DNA of 64,000 nt. Origin: RUG563 sp045589355. Lineage in GTDB: Bacteria; Bacillota; Clostridia; Christensenellales; Aristaeellaceae. Positions 1-7,344 of this stretch are shown here, one piece after another. Every line of letters starts with the position of its first letter. Position 1 is the stretch's first letter. The notes beneath the pieces are model-generated. The model had not been told where the DNA came from, did not search any database, and worked only from the letters and a program-made list of their open reading frames with translations. The DNA is taken from contig JAZNOW010000058.1 in assembly GCA_045589355.1 (NCBI GenBank), positions 121,193 to 185,192 of the forward strand, given 5' to 3'. A program made the translations under genes and the position numbers.

Positions 1-1
1 C

Positions 2-718
2 AATACCGCCCTTCGCGTAGACCCTGAATACAACACCCTGCTGGTGGAAGAAATCGGTCAGATGGCCATCAACACCATTGCTACCCTGGTGGTAAGCTTT
101 GTGGTGGCTGTTATCCTGAACCAGGAATTCAAGGGCCGCACCCTGTGCCGCGCCATCTTCTTCCTGCCGGTTATCCTGTCCTCCGGCGTTCTGCCCGGCA
201 TTGAACACGAAAACGAATTCTACGACATGATGAGCGGCCTGGCCCAGAGTGTGGAAGAATCGGGCGGCGTGAACCTTTCTGCATCGCTGCAGGATCTGCT
301 GTCCGTTTCCGGTGTAGGCGCCGGCGTGTTCGACGTGGTGTTCACCATGATCGACTCCATCTACGACATCGTGATGGCTTCCGGTATCCAGATCATCGTG
401 TTCCTGTCCGGCTTGCAGGCTATTTCTCCCTCCCTGTATGAAGCAGCGGATGTGGAAGGCTGCTCCGCCTGGGAATCCTTCTGGAAAATCACGTTCCCCA
501 TGGTCAGCCCCTTGTTGCTGGTCAACTGCATTTACACCATCATCGACTTCTTCATGAAGAACGATAACAAAGTTATGGAACTGATCTACGACATCACCTA
601 CCAGGACGCCAAGTGGGGCGTTTCCGCCGCCATGAGCTGGATTTACTTCGGCATTGCCCTGGTGTTCATCGGCGTGAGCAGTTTCATTATCTCGAAGGCG
701 GTGAAGTCTTATGAGTAA
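2..718 (+). CDS. CUT1 sugar ABC transporter permease (MalF-like), 5' truncated by window
   Basis: Inner-membrane permease of a carbohydrate ABC importer. The frame is open from base 2 with no start or ribosome site, so the N-terminus lies upstream; an apparent GTG start at 44 is just an in-frame codon. Several hydrophobic segments are visible, and the cytoplasmic EAA loop that docks the ATPase reads EAADVEGCSAWESFWKITFP. An acidic insert (about residues 60-100 of the visible part) separates two membrane segments, which is unusual for MalF-type permeases. It overlaps the next permease by 8 bp, so the two are translationally coupled. The substrate cannot be told from sequence. Confidence 0.9.
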   Translation, partial: NTALRVDPEYNTLLVEEIGQMAINTIATLVVSFVVAVILNQEFKGRTLCRAIFFLPVILSSGVLPGIEHENEFYDMMSGLAQSVEESGGVNLSASLQDLLSVSGVGAGVFDVVFTMIDSIYDIVMASGIQIIVFLSGLQAISPSLYEAADVEGCSAWESFWKITFPMVSPLLLVNCIYTIIDFFMKNDNKVMELIYDITYQDAKWGVSAAMSWIYFGIALVFIGVSSFIISKAVKSYE

Positions 719-1727
719 GAGCAAGACCGTATTTATCGGTTCCAACAAAAGCTTCTGGGACCGCAACCGCCGCAGTGAAGGCTATCTGCTGAAGCGGAAG
801 GTGAAGAGCACGGCCGTCTCCGTGATCCGTGCGCTGCTGCTGTTTGGCATGTGCTTCATGATCATCCAGCCCCTGCTCATGCGTCTTTCCACCGGTTTCA
901 TGGTGGAAAAGGACCTGTACGACTCCACCGTTGTGCTGGTGCCCCGTGAAGTGACGCTGGAAAACTATCAGCACGTGTTCAACCTGACGGACTTCCCCCG
1001 CTCCATGTGGAACACCCTGTGGACCAGCTTGCTGGTATCCGTCTTGCAGGTGATCAGCTGCACCATCGTAGGCTATGGCTTTGCCCGCTATGATTTCCCG
1101 CTGAAGAAATTCTGGTTTGCCTGCGTGATCATGCTGATCGTTGTGCCGCCCACCACCATCCAGACCTCCCTCTACATGTACTTTGCCAACTTTGACTTCC
1201 TTGGCATCGTGCGGGCGCTGAATGACGGCAAGCCTATCAACCTGCGTACCTCCATCCTGCCCTATGCTCTGATGAGCATCACCTGCATGGGCCTGAAGAA
1301 CGGCCTGTACATCTTCATGCTTCGCCAGTATTTCAAGGGCGTGCCCAAGAGCCTGGAAGAAGCTGCCTACATCGACGGTTGCGGTACGGTGCATACCTTC
1401 ACCAAGATCATGCTGCCCGACGCTCTGCCCACCATCGCCAGCTGCTTCCTGTTCGGCTTTGTATGGCAGTGGACGGACCTGTTCTACTCCCGCAACTTCC
1501 TGCAGGCCAAGTATTCCATCTACTCCATCCAGCTGTCTTCCATCGTCAGCCGCATGGGCCGTTATTTCTCCAAGGATGCCAGCAAGGCCGTGATCATTCC
1601 CAACGGCCGCCAGCAGCAGCTGATCTCCATCGGCGTGCTTATCTGCTGCATCCCGCTGATCGTGCTGTACTGCTTCACGCAGAAGACTTTCGTCAAGTCC
1701 CTCACCATGACCGGCAGCAAGGAATAA
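711..1727 (+). CDS. CUT1 sugar ABC transporter permease (MalG-like)
   Basis: Second integral-membrane subunit of the same importer, 338 aa, starting inside the end of the previous permease. It has about six hydrophobic segments and an EAA loop (EAAYIDGCGTVHTFTKIMLP, about residues 218-237) followed by the usual C-terminal membrane helix. Length is slightly above the MalG norm because of an extended N-terminus. With the upstream permease and the downstream binding protein it makes a typical CUT1 set without an ATPase nearby; Firmicutes often share one MsmX-like ATPase among such systems (family knowledge, not seen here). Confidence 0.92.
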   Translation: MSKSKTVFIGSNKSFWDRNRRSEGYLLKRKVKSTAVSVIRALLLFGMCFMIIQPLLMRLSTGFMVEKDLYDSTVVLVPREVTLENYQHVFNLTDFPRSMWNTLWTSLLVSVLQVISCTIVGYGFARYDFPLKKFWFACVIMLIVVPPTTIQTSLYMYFANFDFLGIVRALNDGKPINLRTSILPYALMSITCMGLKNGLYIFMLRQYFKGVPKSLEEAAYIDGCGTVHTFTKIMLPDALPTIASCFLFGFVWQWTDLFYSRNFLQAKYSIYSIQLSSIVSRMGRYFSKDASKAVIIPNGRQQQLISIGVLICCIPLIVLYCFTQKTFVKSLTMTGSKE

Positions 1728-1766
1728 CATAGGAATAAAAATGTACAGAATATACACAAAAATATC

Positions 1767-1795
1767 TTGCATATTTGGCAAATATGGTGTATAAT
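1767..1795 (+). promoter_or_regulatory. Sigma-A type promoter of the solute-binding protein gene
   Basis: TTGCAT (1767-1772) and TATAAT (1790-1795) are separated by 17 bp. It lies in the 173-bp gap between the second permease and the binding protein, so the binding protein can be made in excess over the permeases. The predicted start near 1802 leaves a leader of about 100 nt. Confidence 0.8.
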
Positions 1796-1841
1796 GTGCC
1801 AAGAAGATGCAGCTGAGCTGCAAAATTCCATTGTAACTATG

Positions 1842-1871
1842 CAAACGTCTTGCGTGAAAACGAAACGTTTG
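1842..1871 (+). promoter_or_regulatory. Inverted repeat in the binding-protein leader, possible operator
   Basis: CAAACGT (1842-1848) and ACGTTTG (1865-1871) form a 7-bp inverted repeat with a 16-nt spacer; the right arm also contains the perfect 8-bp palindrome AAACGTTT (1863-1870). Palindromes centred on CG are typical of LacI-family operators, so local repression by a sugar-responsive regulator is possible. No regulator gene is visible nearby. Confidence 0.4.
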
Positions 1872-1900
1872 TATGGAAAATAAAAAGGAGGAACTCCAAC

Positions 1901-3250
1901 ATGAAGAAACTGGTTGCTCTGCTTCTGGCTGTCATGATGCTCACTGTGAGCGTTGCTGCTCTGGCCGAAGCTCCCGAAGGCTATCCCGCCGTCGTGGAAG
2001 AAATGATTCAGGCTGAACCCCTCACCATCACCATTTATGACTACTGGTCTGGCGACGGCGCCCGCGCTGCCGAACCCACCGAAGAACAGCAGGCTCAGTA
2101 CGACTACCGTGACTGGATCGAAGCTACCTACAATGTGAAGGTAGAACAGAAGCAGGGCGGCGACTGGAACACCTGCGCTGAAGAAATGATCAACTTCTAC
2201 GGCGCTCCCGATGGCAGCCTCCGCGCTTACATCATCGAGCCCGGCAAGGTTGGCTCCCTGGTTGCTAACGGCTATGCCGCTTCCTGGGGCGACTATGACT
2301 TCTCCGCTGAAAAGTGGAATCCCTTCACCCTGAACGCTTGGAAAATCGGCGGCGAAGTGTACGGCGTGTCCACCGGCGCTACCGAACCCCGCGGCTGCGT
2401 GTACTTCAACAAGCGTCTGCTGGAAGAAGCCAACATCGACTGGAACACCATCTATGACATGCAGGCTGAAGGCACCTGGACCTGGGCTGCCCTGGAAGAT
2501 CTGCTGAAGAAGTGCACCCTGGACACCGACAACGACGGCGTTGTTGACAAGTGGGGCATCTCCGGTTCCGGCGACGATATGTACGTGCTGGCTACCTTCG
2601 CCAATGGCGGCTCCTTCTTCGATTTCGACGCTGATGGCAAGCTGCAGCCCACCATGACCTCTCAGGCTACCGTTGACGCTCTGAACTGGGGCAAGAACAT
2701 CCAGGCCAACTACTGGATGCACACCCCCGCCGATGCCAACTGGGATTGGTACAAGCAGGCTTGGAAGGAAGGCCAGTTCGCTTTCTACGTATACCAGACC
2801 TACGGCGGCTACAACGACAATTCCGAAATGGCTGACATGGAAGACGAATGGGGCTGCGTTGCTTTCCCCGTTCCCAATGCTGGCGACACCTACCTGCACG
2901 TTGCTTCTGAAAACACCACTCTGATCCCCAAGGTTTACACCGAAGATCAGATCAAGACCATCGCTTTCTTCATCGACCTGTGGACCAACCCCACCCCCGG
3001 CTATGACGATGAAGACGCTTGGATCGGCAACAAGTACAACTACACTGACGAACGCGCTGTGGACGAAACCTACGCTATGCTGCGTCAGGGCGAACACGCC
3101 GTCGACAACAAGGTTGTGTACCTGGGCACCCAGAACGACGTTCTCGGCTCCTCCCTGCTGTGGGGCCTGGCCGGTAGCGACGTGGCTTCCCTGATCGAAG
3201 CTGGCTTGCCCGCTTGGCAGGCTCTGTGCGACACCTACAACGCTAAGTAA
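1901..3250 (+). CDS. ABC transporter extracellular sugar-binding protein
   Basis: Extracellular solute-binding protein (SBP family 1 type), 449 aa, that delivers sugar to the two permeases upstream. The start at 1901 is chosen over an upstream in-frame codon because an AAAAAGGAGG ribosome site sits 8-10 nt before it and it gives a normal signal peptide (MKKLVALLLAVMMLTVSVAA, cleavage around ALA-EA). No lipobox cysteine is present, which is unusual for a Gram-positive binding protein and means anchoring is not evident. The mature part is acidic and aromatic-rich, as in carbohydrate binders. It has its own promoter and a strong terminator. Confidence 0.9.
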   Translation: MKKLVALLLAVMMLTVSVAALAEAPEGYPAVVEEMIQAEPLTITIYDYWSGDGARAAEPTEEQQAQYDYRDWIEATYNVKVEQKQGGDWNTCAEEMINFYGAPDGSLRAYIIEPGKVGSLVANGYAASWGDYDFSAEKWNPFTLNAWKIGGEVYGVSTGATEPRGCVYFNKRLLEEANIDWNTIYDMQAEGTWTWAALEDLLKKCTLDTDNDGVVDKWGISGSGDDMYVLATFANGGSFFDFDADGKLQPTMTSQATVDALNWGKNIQANYWMHTPADANWDWYKQAWKEGQFAFYVYQTYGGYNDNSEMADMEDEWGCVAFPVPNAGDTYLHVASENTTLIPKVYTEDQIKTIAFFIDLWTNPTPGYDDEDAWIGNKYNYTDERAVDETYAMLRQGEHAVDNKVVYLGTQNDVLGSSLLWGLAGSDVASLIEAGLPAWQALCDTYNAK

Positions 3251-3287
3251 GGTTCGCGCTGAGAAATCAGCCTAAGTAAACACCATG

Positions 3288-3316
3288 GCCGCTGTGCGAA
3301 AGCACAGCGGCTTTTT
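3288..3316 (+). terminator. Rho-independent terminator of the ABC transporter operon
   Basis: Ten-bp perfect stem GCCGCTGTGC / GCACAGCGGC with a GAAA tetraloop, followed by five T. Confidence 0.95.
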
Positions 3317-3370
3317 GCTGCCCTTTTTGAGGAACTATGTCGATGAGGGCCGGGAAGAAAGAGGTTCTTC

Positions 3371-3399
3371 TTGGAAAAAGAACCAACCTGTGCTATAAT
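3371..3399 (+). promoter_or_regulatory. Sigma-A promoter of the 3430 gene
   Basis: TTGGAA (3371-3376), 17-bp spacer, perfect TATAAT (3394-3399). The start point would be about 25 nt upstream of the ATG at 3430. Confidence 0.75.
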
Positions 3400-3429
3400 C
3401 AGGGCAGAAAGAGGCGGAGAGGATGCACA

Positions 3430-4242
3430 ATGAAAATTCAGGTGGGGCGTTTCGACTTTACCGAAGTGTGGGACGGCGTGCTGTACAAAAAACTGGCTGA
3501 CTATCCCCGTTTGAATGAATGGGAGAAGCGATGCCTGGCGGAATTTGTGTGTTATGAGAAGGCAAACGGAAGATTATGTCCGCTTATGTGCGAAGACCGT
3601 GCGCTGAAGAATGAAATAGAGGATGCGTTGGCGGCACCGGAAAAATTATGGCAAGTGCCGCCGCCGGAAAAAATACAGGAATGTACGGCTTGCCGGCAAG
3701 GCGGATGCCTGACCCGATGGGTGTGCCACACGGCATCGCCGGAAAACGCAAAGAGCATATTGACAGGCGGCATGCTGTTGTCTGCCGTGCGGGCAAGGGG
3801 AAAAGCGGCGGAAGAGCTGATGCTGGAAAAGCGAAATGCGGCCCATGACCCGGCGGATTATTTCCATTATGTTATGCTGTCATGGGGCAATTGCCAGGCC
3901 GGGGACAGGCTGGTGATGGAAAGAAAGCTGGGCCGCTTTCCGGAAGAAAGAGATTTGAGTGACGAATTTATACCCGGCGTACGGTTCTATTTTTTGTATG
4001 ACAGGCTTTCAAAACACCCGGATGCTGTGTTCGACGGCGTGCTGCCCATGAAGATCCGGGACGGGATTGTGTTGAAAGACTGGGTGGAATGGATCGTGAT
4101 CCCCGGGTATCTGGCAGGGGAAATGATGCCCTGCATACCGGAGGAATTGCGGCCAAGGTTGAAAATAGTGGATCATCAGGGCCTGGACATATGGGCCTGG
4201 AGCGAAAAGGTATATCAAACCATTGAAGGAGGAGCAATATGA
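3430..4242 (+). CDS. Conserved protein of unknown function, 270 aa
   Basis: Not assigned to a function. The start at 3430 is preferred because it follows a purine-rich ribosome site (GGCGGAGAGG) and a promoter; the open frame upstream crosses that promoter. It has four cysteines at about residues 79-92 (CTACRQGGC and nearby), then a block WVCHTASPENAKSILTGG (about 92-109) and a C-terminal half rich in conserved-looking turns (PGVRFYFLYD, FDGVLPMKIRDG). I recall similar clostridial proteins mislabelled as phosphate transport ATPases, but no P-loop is present. The H-x5-N-x3-IL-x-G pattern loosely recalls ADP-ribosyltransferase-like folds (DarT, KptA); this is only a guess. Its stop overlaps the start of the aldo/keto reductase (ATGA), so the two are one operon. 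Confidence 0.55.
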   Translation: MKIQVGRFDFTEVWDGVLYKKLADYPRLNEWEKRCLAEFVCYEKANGRLCPLMCEDRALKNEIEDALAAPEKLWQVPPPEKIQECTACRQGGCLTRWVCHTASPENAKSILTGGMLLSAVRARGKAAEELMLEKRNAAHDPADYFHYVMLSWGNCQAGDRLVMERKLGRFPEERDLSDEFIPGVRFYFLYDRLSKHPDAVFDGVLPMKIRDGIVLKDWVEWIVIPGYLAGEMMPCIPEELRPRLKIVDHQGLDIWAWSEKVYQTIEGGAI

Positions 4243-5153
4243 AGTACATTCCCTTTGGAGCAGGCAAGCAGGCGTCCGTGATCGCCGCCGGTACCATGCG
4301 CATTGCCGGCATGGATGAAAAGACGGCGGATACTTTTGTACGCACGGCGCTGGATGCGGGCATCAATTTTTTTGACCATGCCGATATTTATGGCGGCGGG
4401 AAGAGCGAGGAAGTGTTTGGTGGCTTGCTGCAGAGGGATGCTTCTTTACGTGAAAAGATGGTCATCCAGTCCAAATGCGGCATCCGCAGTGGGTATTTCG
4501 ATTTTTCTAAGGAGCATATTATTCGCTCCGTGGAGGGCAGCCTGCAGCGGCTGAAAACGGATCATCTGGATTGCTTGCTGCTGCACCGGCCGGATGCACT
4601 GATGGAGCCGGAAGAAGTGCAGGAAGCGTTTGAGACGCTGCATCGGGCGGGCAAGGTGGACGCCTTTGGCGTATCCAACATGAACCCCATGCAGATGCAG
4701 CTGCTGAAAATGGGGGTGACGTTCCCCCTTGCCGCCAATCAGGTGCAGATGAGCATTGCGCACACCCCCATGCTGGATGCGGCGTTCAATGTGAACATGG
4801 CCATTGACCCTGCCATCAACCGGGACGGGGGCGTGCTGGAATATTGCCGGATGAACGGGATCGCGGTGCAGGCATGGTCGCCCCTGCAGTATGGCTTTTT
4901 TGCCGGCACCTTCCTTGGCAGCGAAAAGTATCAGGAACTGAACAAAGTGCTGAACACGCTGGCGGAAAAATATGCCGTGCATGCCGACACCATTGCTTAT
5001 GCCTGGCTGCTGCGCTATCCTGCGAAAATGCAGGTGATCACCGGCACCACCAACCCGGACCGTCTGCGTTCTGCTGCCATGGCCGGTGATGTGGAGCTGA
5101 CAAGGGAAGAATGGTATGCGTTGTACCGTGCGGCGGGCAATCAGCTGCCCTGA
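4239..5153 (+). CDS. Aldo/keto reductase (YdhF-like)
   Basis: NAD(P)H-dependent aldo/keto reductase, 304 aa, a cytoplasmic TIM-barrel enzyme. The catalytic tetrad is visible: D46 and Y51 in FFDHADIY, K79 in QSKCG and H116 in LLLHRPD. The C-terminal cofactor region (ITGTTNPDRLRSA) is also present, so the enzyme looks intact. It is closest in style to E. coli YdhF-like reductases; the substrate is unknown. It is translationally coupled to the unknown gene upstream by a 4-bp ATGA overlap, implying a shared promoter at 3371-3399. Confidence 0.9.
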   Translation: MKYIPFGAGKQASVIAAGTMRIAGMDEKTADTFVRTALDAGINFFDHADIYGGGKSEEVFGGLLQRDASLREKMVIQSKCGIRSGYFDFSKEHIIRSVEGSLQRLKTDHLDCLLLHRPDALMEPEEVQEAFETLHRAGKVDAFGVSNMNPMQMQLLKMGVTFPLAANQVQMSIAHTPMLDAAFNVNMAIDPAINRDGGVLEYCRMNGIAVQAWSPLQYGFFAGTFLGSEKYQELNKVLNTLAEKYAVHADTIAYAWLLRYPAKMQVITGTTNPDRLRSAAMAGDVELTREEWYALYRAAGNQLP

Positions 5154-5163
5154 AAACGGGCAA

Positions 5164-5223
5164 CAACCGATGGTTGAGTGAATATTCCACCAATGGTTGA
5201 GCAAAAAGCGTGAAAATCAACCG
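5164..5223. promoter_or_regulatory. Repeated GGTTG motifs upstream of the XRE regulator
   Basis: TGGTTGAG occurs at 5171-5178 and 5194-5201 (23 bp apart, about two helical turns), the first being half of the palindrome CAACC-GAT-GGTTG (5164-5176), and an inverted CAACC lies at 5219-5223. Their position just before the regulator gene suggests an autoregulatory operator; this is inference. Confidence 0.35.
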
Positions 5224-5292
5224 TTGTTCGCTTCCGGACAGCGGGTTTGGATGGTACAGTATAGCCATCCGAACGAAAGGGGAAGAAAAAAC

Positions 5293-5793
5293 ATGAACGA
5301 AACATTGGGAAAGCGCATTGCAGCGCTTCGCCGGGAAGCGGGTATGACCCAGGAGGAACTGGCGGAAAAAGTGGGCGTCAGCGCCCAGGCCGTCAGCAAG
5401 TGGGAAAATGAACAGACCTGCCCGGACATTACGCTTTTGCCCGTGCTGGCCAAACTGTTTGGCGTGACGGTGGACGAATTGCTGTCCGGCAAGCAGGTGG
5501 CCCAGGCCCAGGTGCAGCTGGTGCCGGAAGAAAAGCGCAAGGACATCCGGGACATGATGCTGCGCATGAAAGTGGATACCGGCAATGGGGATCGGGTACG
5601 CATTTCCGTGCCCATGGCGCTGGTGCAGGTGGCGGTTGAAACCGGCATGGCCATGCCCCAGGTGAGCGGCAATGCAGCCCTGCAGCAGATTGATTTTGCC
5701 CAGGTTCTGGACATGGTGAACAAAGGCGTGACGGGCAATCTGATGGAAGTGGAATCCAGCGACGGCACCACGGTGTACATTTACGTGGAGTGA
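5293..5793 (+). CDS. XRE-family regulator with C-terminal effector-like domain
   Basis: Transcription regulator, 166 aa. The start at 5293 follows AAAGGGGAAG; the upstream open frame lacks a ribosome site. Residues 1-65 are a standard Cro/CI helix-turn-helix (MTQEELAEKVGVSAQAVSKW is the recognition unit). Residues about 95-166 form a separate domain with the pattern NGDRVRISVP ... IDFAQVLDMV ... EVESSDGTTVYIYVE. The same pattern appears in the small protein encoded 4 nt downstream (NGETRVDLHVP ... LVEVDTHEGEHVNITL), so the two are likely an operon of a DNA-binding regulator and a stand-alone copy of its partner domain. Confidence 0.8.
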   Translation: MNETLGKRIAALRREAGMTQEELAEKVGVSAQAVSKWENEQTCPDITLLPVLAKLFGVTVDELLSGKQVAQAQVQLVPEEKRKDIRDMMLRMKVDTGNGDRVRISVPMALVQVAVETGMAMPQVSGNAALQQIDFAQVLDMVNKGVTGNLMEVESSDGTTVYIYVE

Positions 5794-5797
5794 AGCT

Positions 5798-6046
5798 ATG
5801 AGAATTTTTGTAACAAAAAATGGGGAGACCAGGGTCGATCTGCATGTTCCCACCGGATTGCTGCTGAACCCTGTGTCGGCCACGCTGGCGTCCGCCTTTA
5901 TCAAGGAAAAGGACGGAACCCGCTACACCGGCAAACAGCTGCGTAAAGCGGCTCAGGTGCTGAAAGATTACAAGAGAAGCCATCCGGATTGGGTGCTGGT
6001 GGAAGTGGATACCCATGAGGGCGAGCATGTGAACATCACGCTCTGA
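5798..6046 (+). CDS. Small protein resembling the C-terminal domain of the adjacent XRE regulator
   Basis: 82 aa, starting 4 nt after the XRE gene stops, so co-transcribed and probably coupled. It has no membrane segment or signal peptide. Its layout (basic N-terminal strand, hydrophobic LLLNP segment, a charged helix around residues 45-60, and a C-terminal strand pair LVEV-D-HEGEHVNI) matches the C-terminal half of the regulator. It may bind or compete with that regulator. Function is unknown; the similarity is seen by eye. Confidence 0.65.
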   Translation: MRIFVTKNGETRVDLHVPTGLLLNPVSATLASAFIKEKDGTRYTGKQLRKAAQVLKDYKRSHPDWVLVEVDTHEGEHVNITL

Positions 6047-6086
6047 AATGTTTCTCATCTTTACGGACAAATTGCATAGAAAAAAG

Positions 6087-6112
6087 CCGGAGTGCAATGC
6101 ATTCCGGTTTTC
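6087..6112. terminator. Bidirectional terminator between convergent genes
   Basis: CCGGAGTGCA / TGCATTCCGG hairpin with A-rich sequence on the left and TTTTCT on the right; it can serve both the 5798 gene (plus) and the SGNH hydrolase gene (minus). Confidence 0.8.
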
Positions 6113-6134
6113 TATGTTATTGAACCGATGAAGA

Positions 6135-7325
6135 TTATTCGGCGGTGGGCACGTAAGCCAGATCCAGAATGGTGAAGTGCTTCATATGATCGCCTTCAGC
6201 CATGCGGAATTCCACGGTGTGGGTTTTTGTTACGTCACCGATGCCGATGATTTCGGTAACCGGGTTGCCCCAGGCGGAGGTGCTGTGGCCGGAGAGGGTG
6301 GTTTTCAGGGCGCCGTCCACCCATACCTCCATGTTGCCGCATTTTTCGTTGTTTTCCTGTTTGAACACAAGGAACAAAGGACCGCCCTTCACTTCCAGCA
6401 CCATGGGCTCGGTCTTGGTATACATGGTGTGCTTCCAGCCCTTGAGGTAGGAATAGCAGGCAGCCACATCCTGGGGGAAGCTGCCTTCGGAGAGGATGAT
6501 GGGGTCGCCGGGGCGGATGTTGACCAGCCTTTCGCAGAAATTACCGATGAGGGGCGTTTCGGGCATCACATAGTCGCTGGGGGCGGTGGAAGCAGCCTGG
6601 TCAAAGTAGTAACCCAGCATATCGGCAATGAAGGCGTGCCCTTCGGTGGTGGGGTGGGCGTAGTCCTTGGAGTAGTCGGAGAAGGTCATGCGGCCGGCGG
6701 TGAATTCCGGCTGCAGGGCGTTCTTCACGCTGATCATGCCCAGGTCGTAATACTGGCCGATCTGGCTCATATGGGGCTGGCAGGAGTAGCCGGAATTGAG
6801 CAGGGTGAAAATGAGCACCACGGCAGGGGCGTTTTCGCTTTGCAGAAGCTTGCGCACCAGGCTTTCGTACACCATCTGGCTTTGCTTGTCGTTGCTGTCG
6901 TTGACGGCAAACTCAATGAACACCACATCGGGGCCTTTGGAAAGCACGTCCTGCTGCAGCCTGGTGATGCCAAGGCGGGAAGGGGTGCCGGAAATGCCGG
7001 CGTTGACATAGTGCACCTTATCGGCGTCTGCGGCGAATTTTTCGGCAAACATTTTGGCGGAAAGGGCGGCGTAGCAATGGGTTTTCTGGGGCTGGGCGGC
7101 GGCGCCTTCGGTGATGGAGCCGCCAAGGTACACCAGCGTCACGTCTTCGCCGTTCTTTGCTTTTTCAATGGCTTTGCTGATTCTTTGGGTGTTGCCCACG
7201 CTGATCAGGGAGCGCTGCACCATTTCTTCCGTGAACAGGCTTTCGGCGCAGGCAGCGGGCAAGAACATGCCGCACAGCATGCTGCCGGCCAGAATAAGGG
7301 ACAGGATTTTCTTCAGGGACGTCAT
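6135..7325 (-). CDS. Secreted SGNH/GDSL hydrolase
   Basis: Exported esterase-like hydrolase, 396 aa. The signal peptide covers about residues 1-28 (hydrophobic core, ACA-E cleavage). The SGNH blocks are present: S70 in YLGGSITEG, the Gly of VNAGISGT, the Asn of FAVND, and the final D/H pair in DYAHPTTEGH. After the catalytic domain (about 60-250) there is a C-terminal beta-rich region of about 140 aa that may be a jelly-roll or carbohydrate-binding module, as in polysaccharide deacetylating esterases. A role in removing acyl groups from glycans is plausible; the substrate is unknown. It lies 19 nt downstream of the GGDEF/EAL gene and may be co-transcribed. Confidence 0.85.
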   Translation of the reverse strand: MTSLKKILSLILAGSMLCGMFLPAACAESLFTEEMVQRSLISVGNTQRISKAIEKAKNGEDVTLVYLGGSITEGAAAQPQKTHCYAALSAKMFAEKFAADADKVHYVNAGISGTPSRLGITRLQQDVLSKGPDVVFIEFAVNDSNDKQSQMVYESLVRKLLQSENAPAVVLIFTLLNSGYSCQPHMSQIGQYYDLGMISVKNALQPEFTAGRMTFSDYSKDYAHPTTEGHAFIADMLGYYFDQAASTAPSDYVMPETPLIGNFCERLVNIRPGDPIILSEGSFPQDVAACYSYLKGWKHTMYTKTEPMVLEVKGGPLFLVFKQENNEKCGNMEVWVDGALKTTLSGHSTSAWGNPVTEIIGIGDVTKTHTVEFRMAEGDHMKHFTILDLAYVPTAE

Positions 7326-7344
7326 TTCGTCTTCCTCCGGTTGG

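Noticed and set aside
687..3097. Long minus-strand open frames opposite the ABC transporter genes
   Set aside because: They are mirror frames of G+C-rich coding DNA, lack ribosome sites and have unnatural His/Gly-rich composition.
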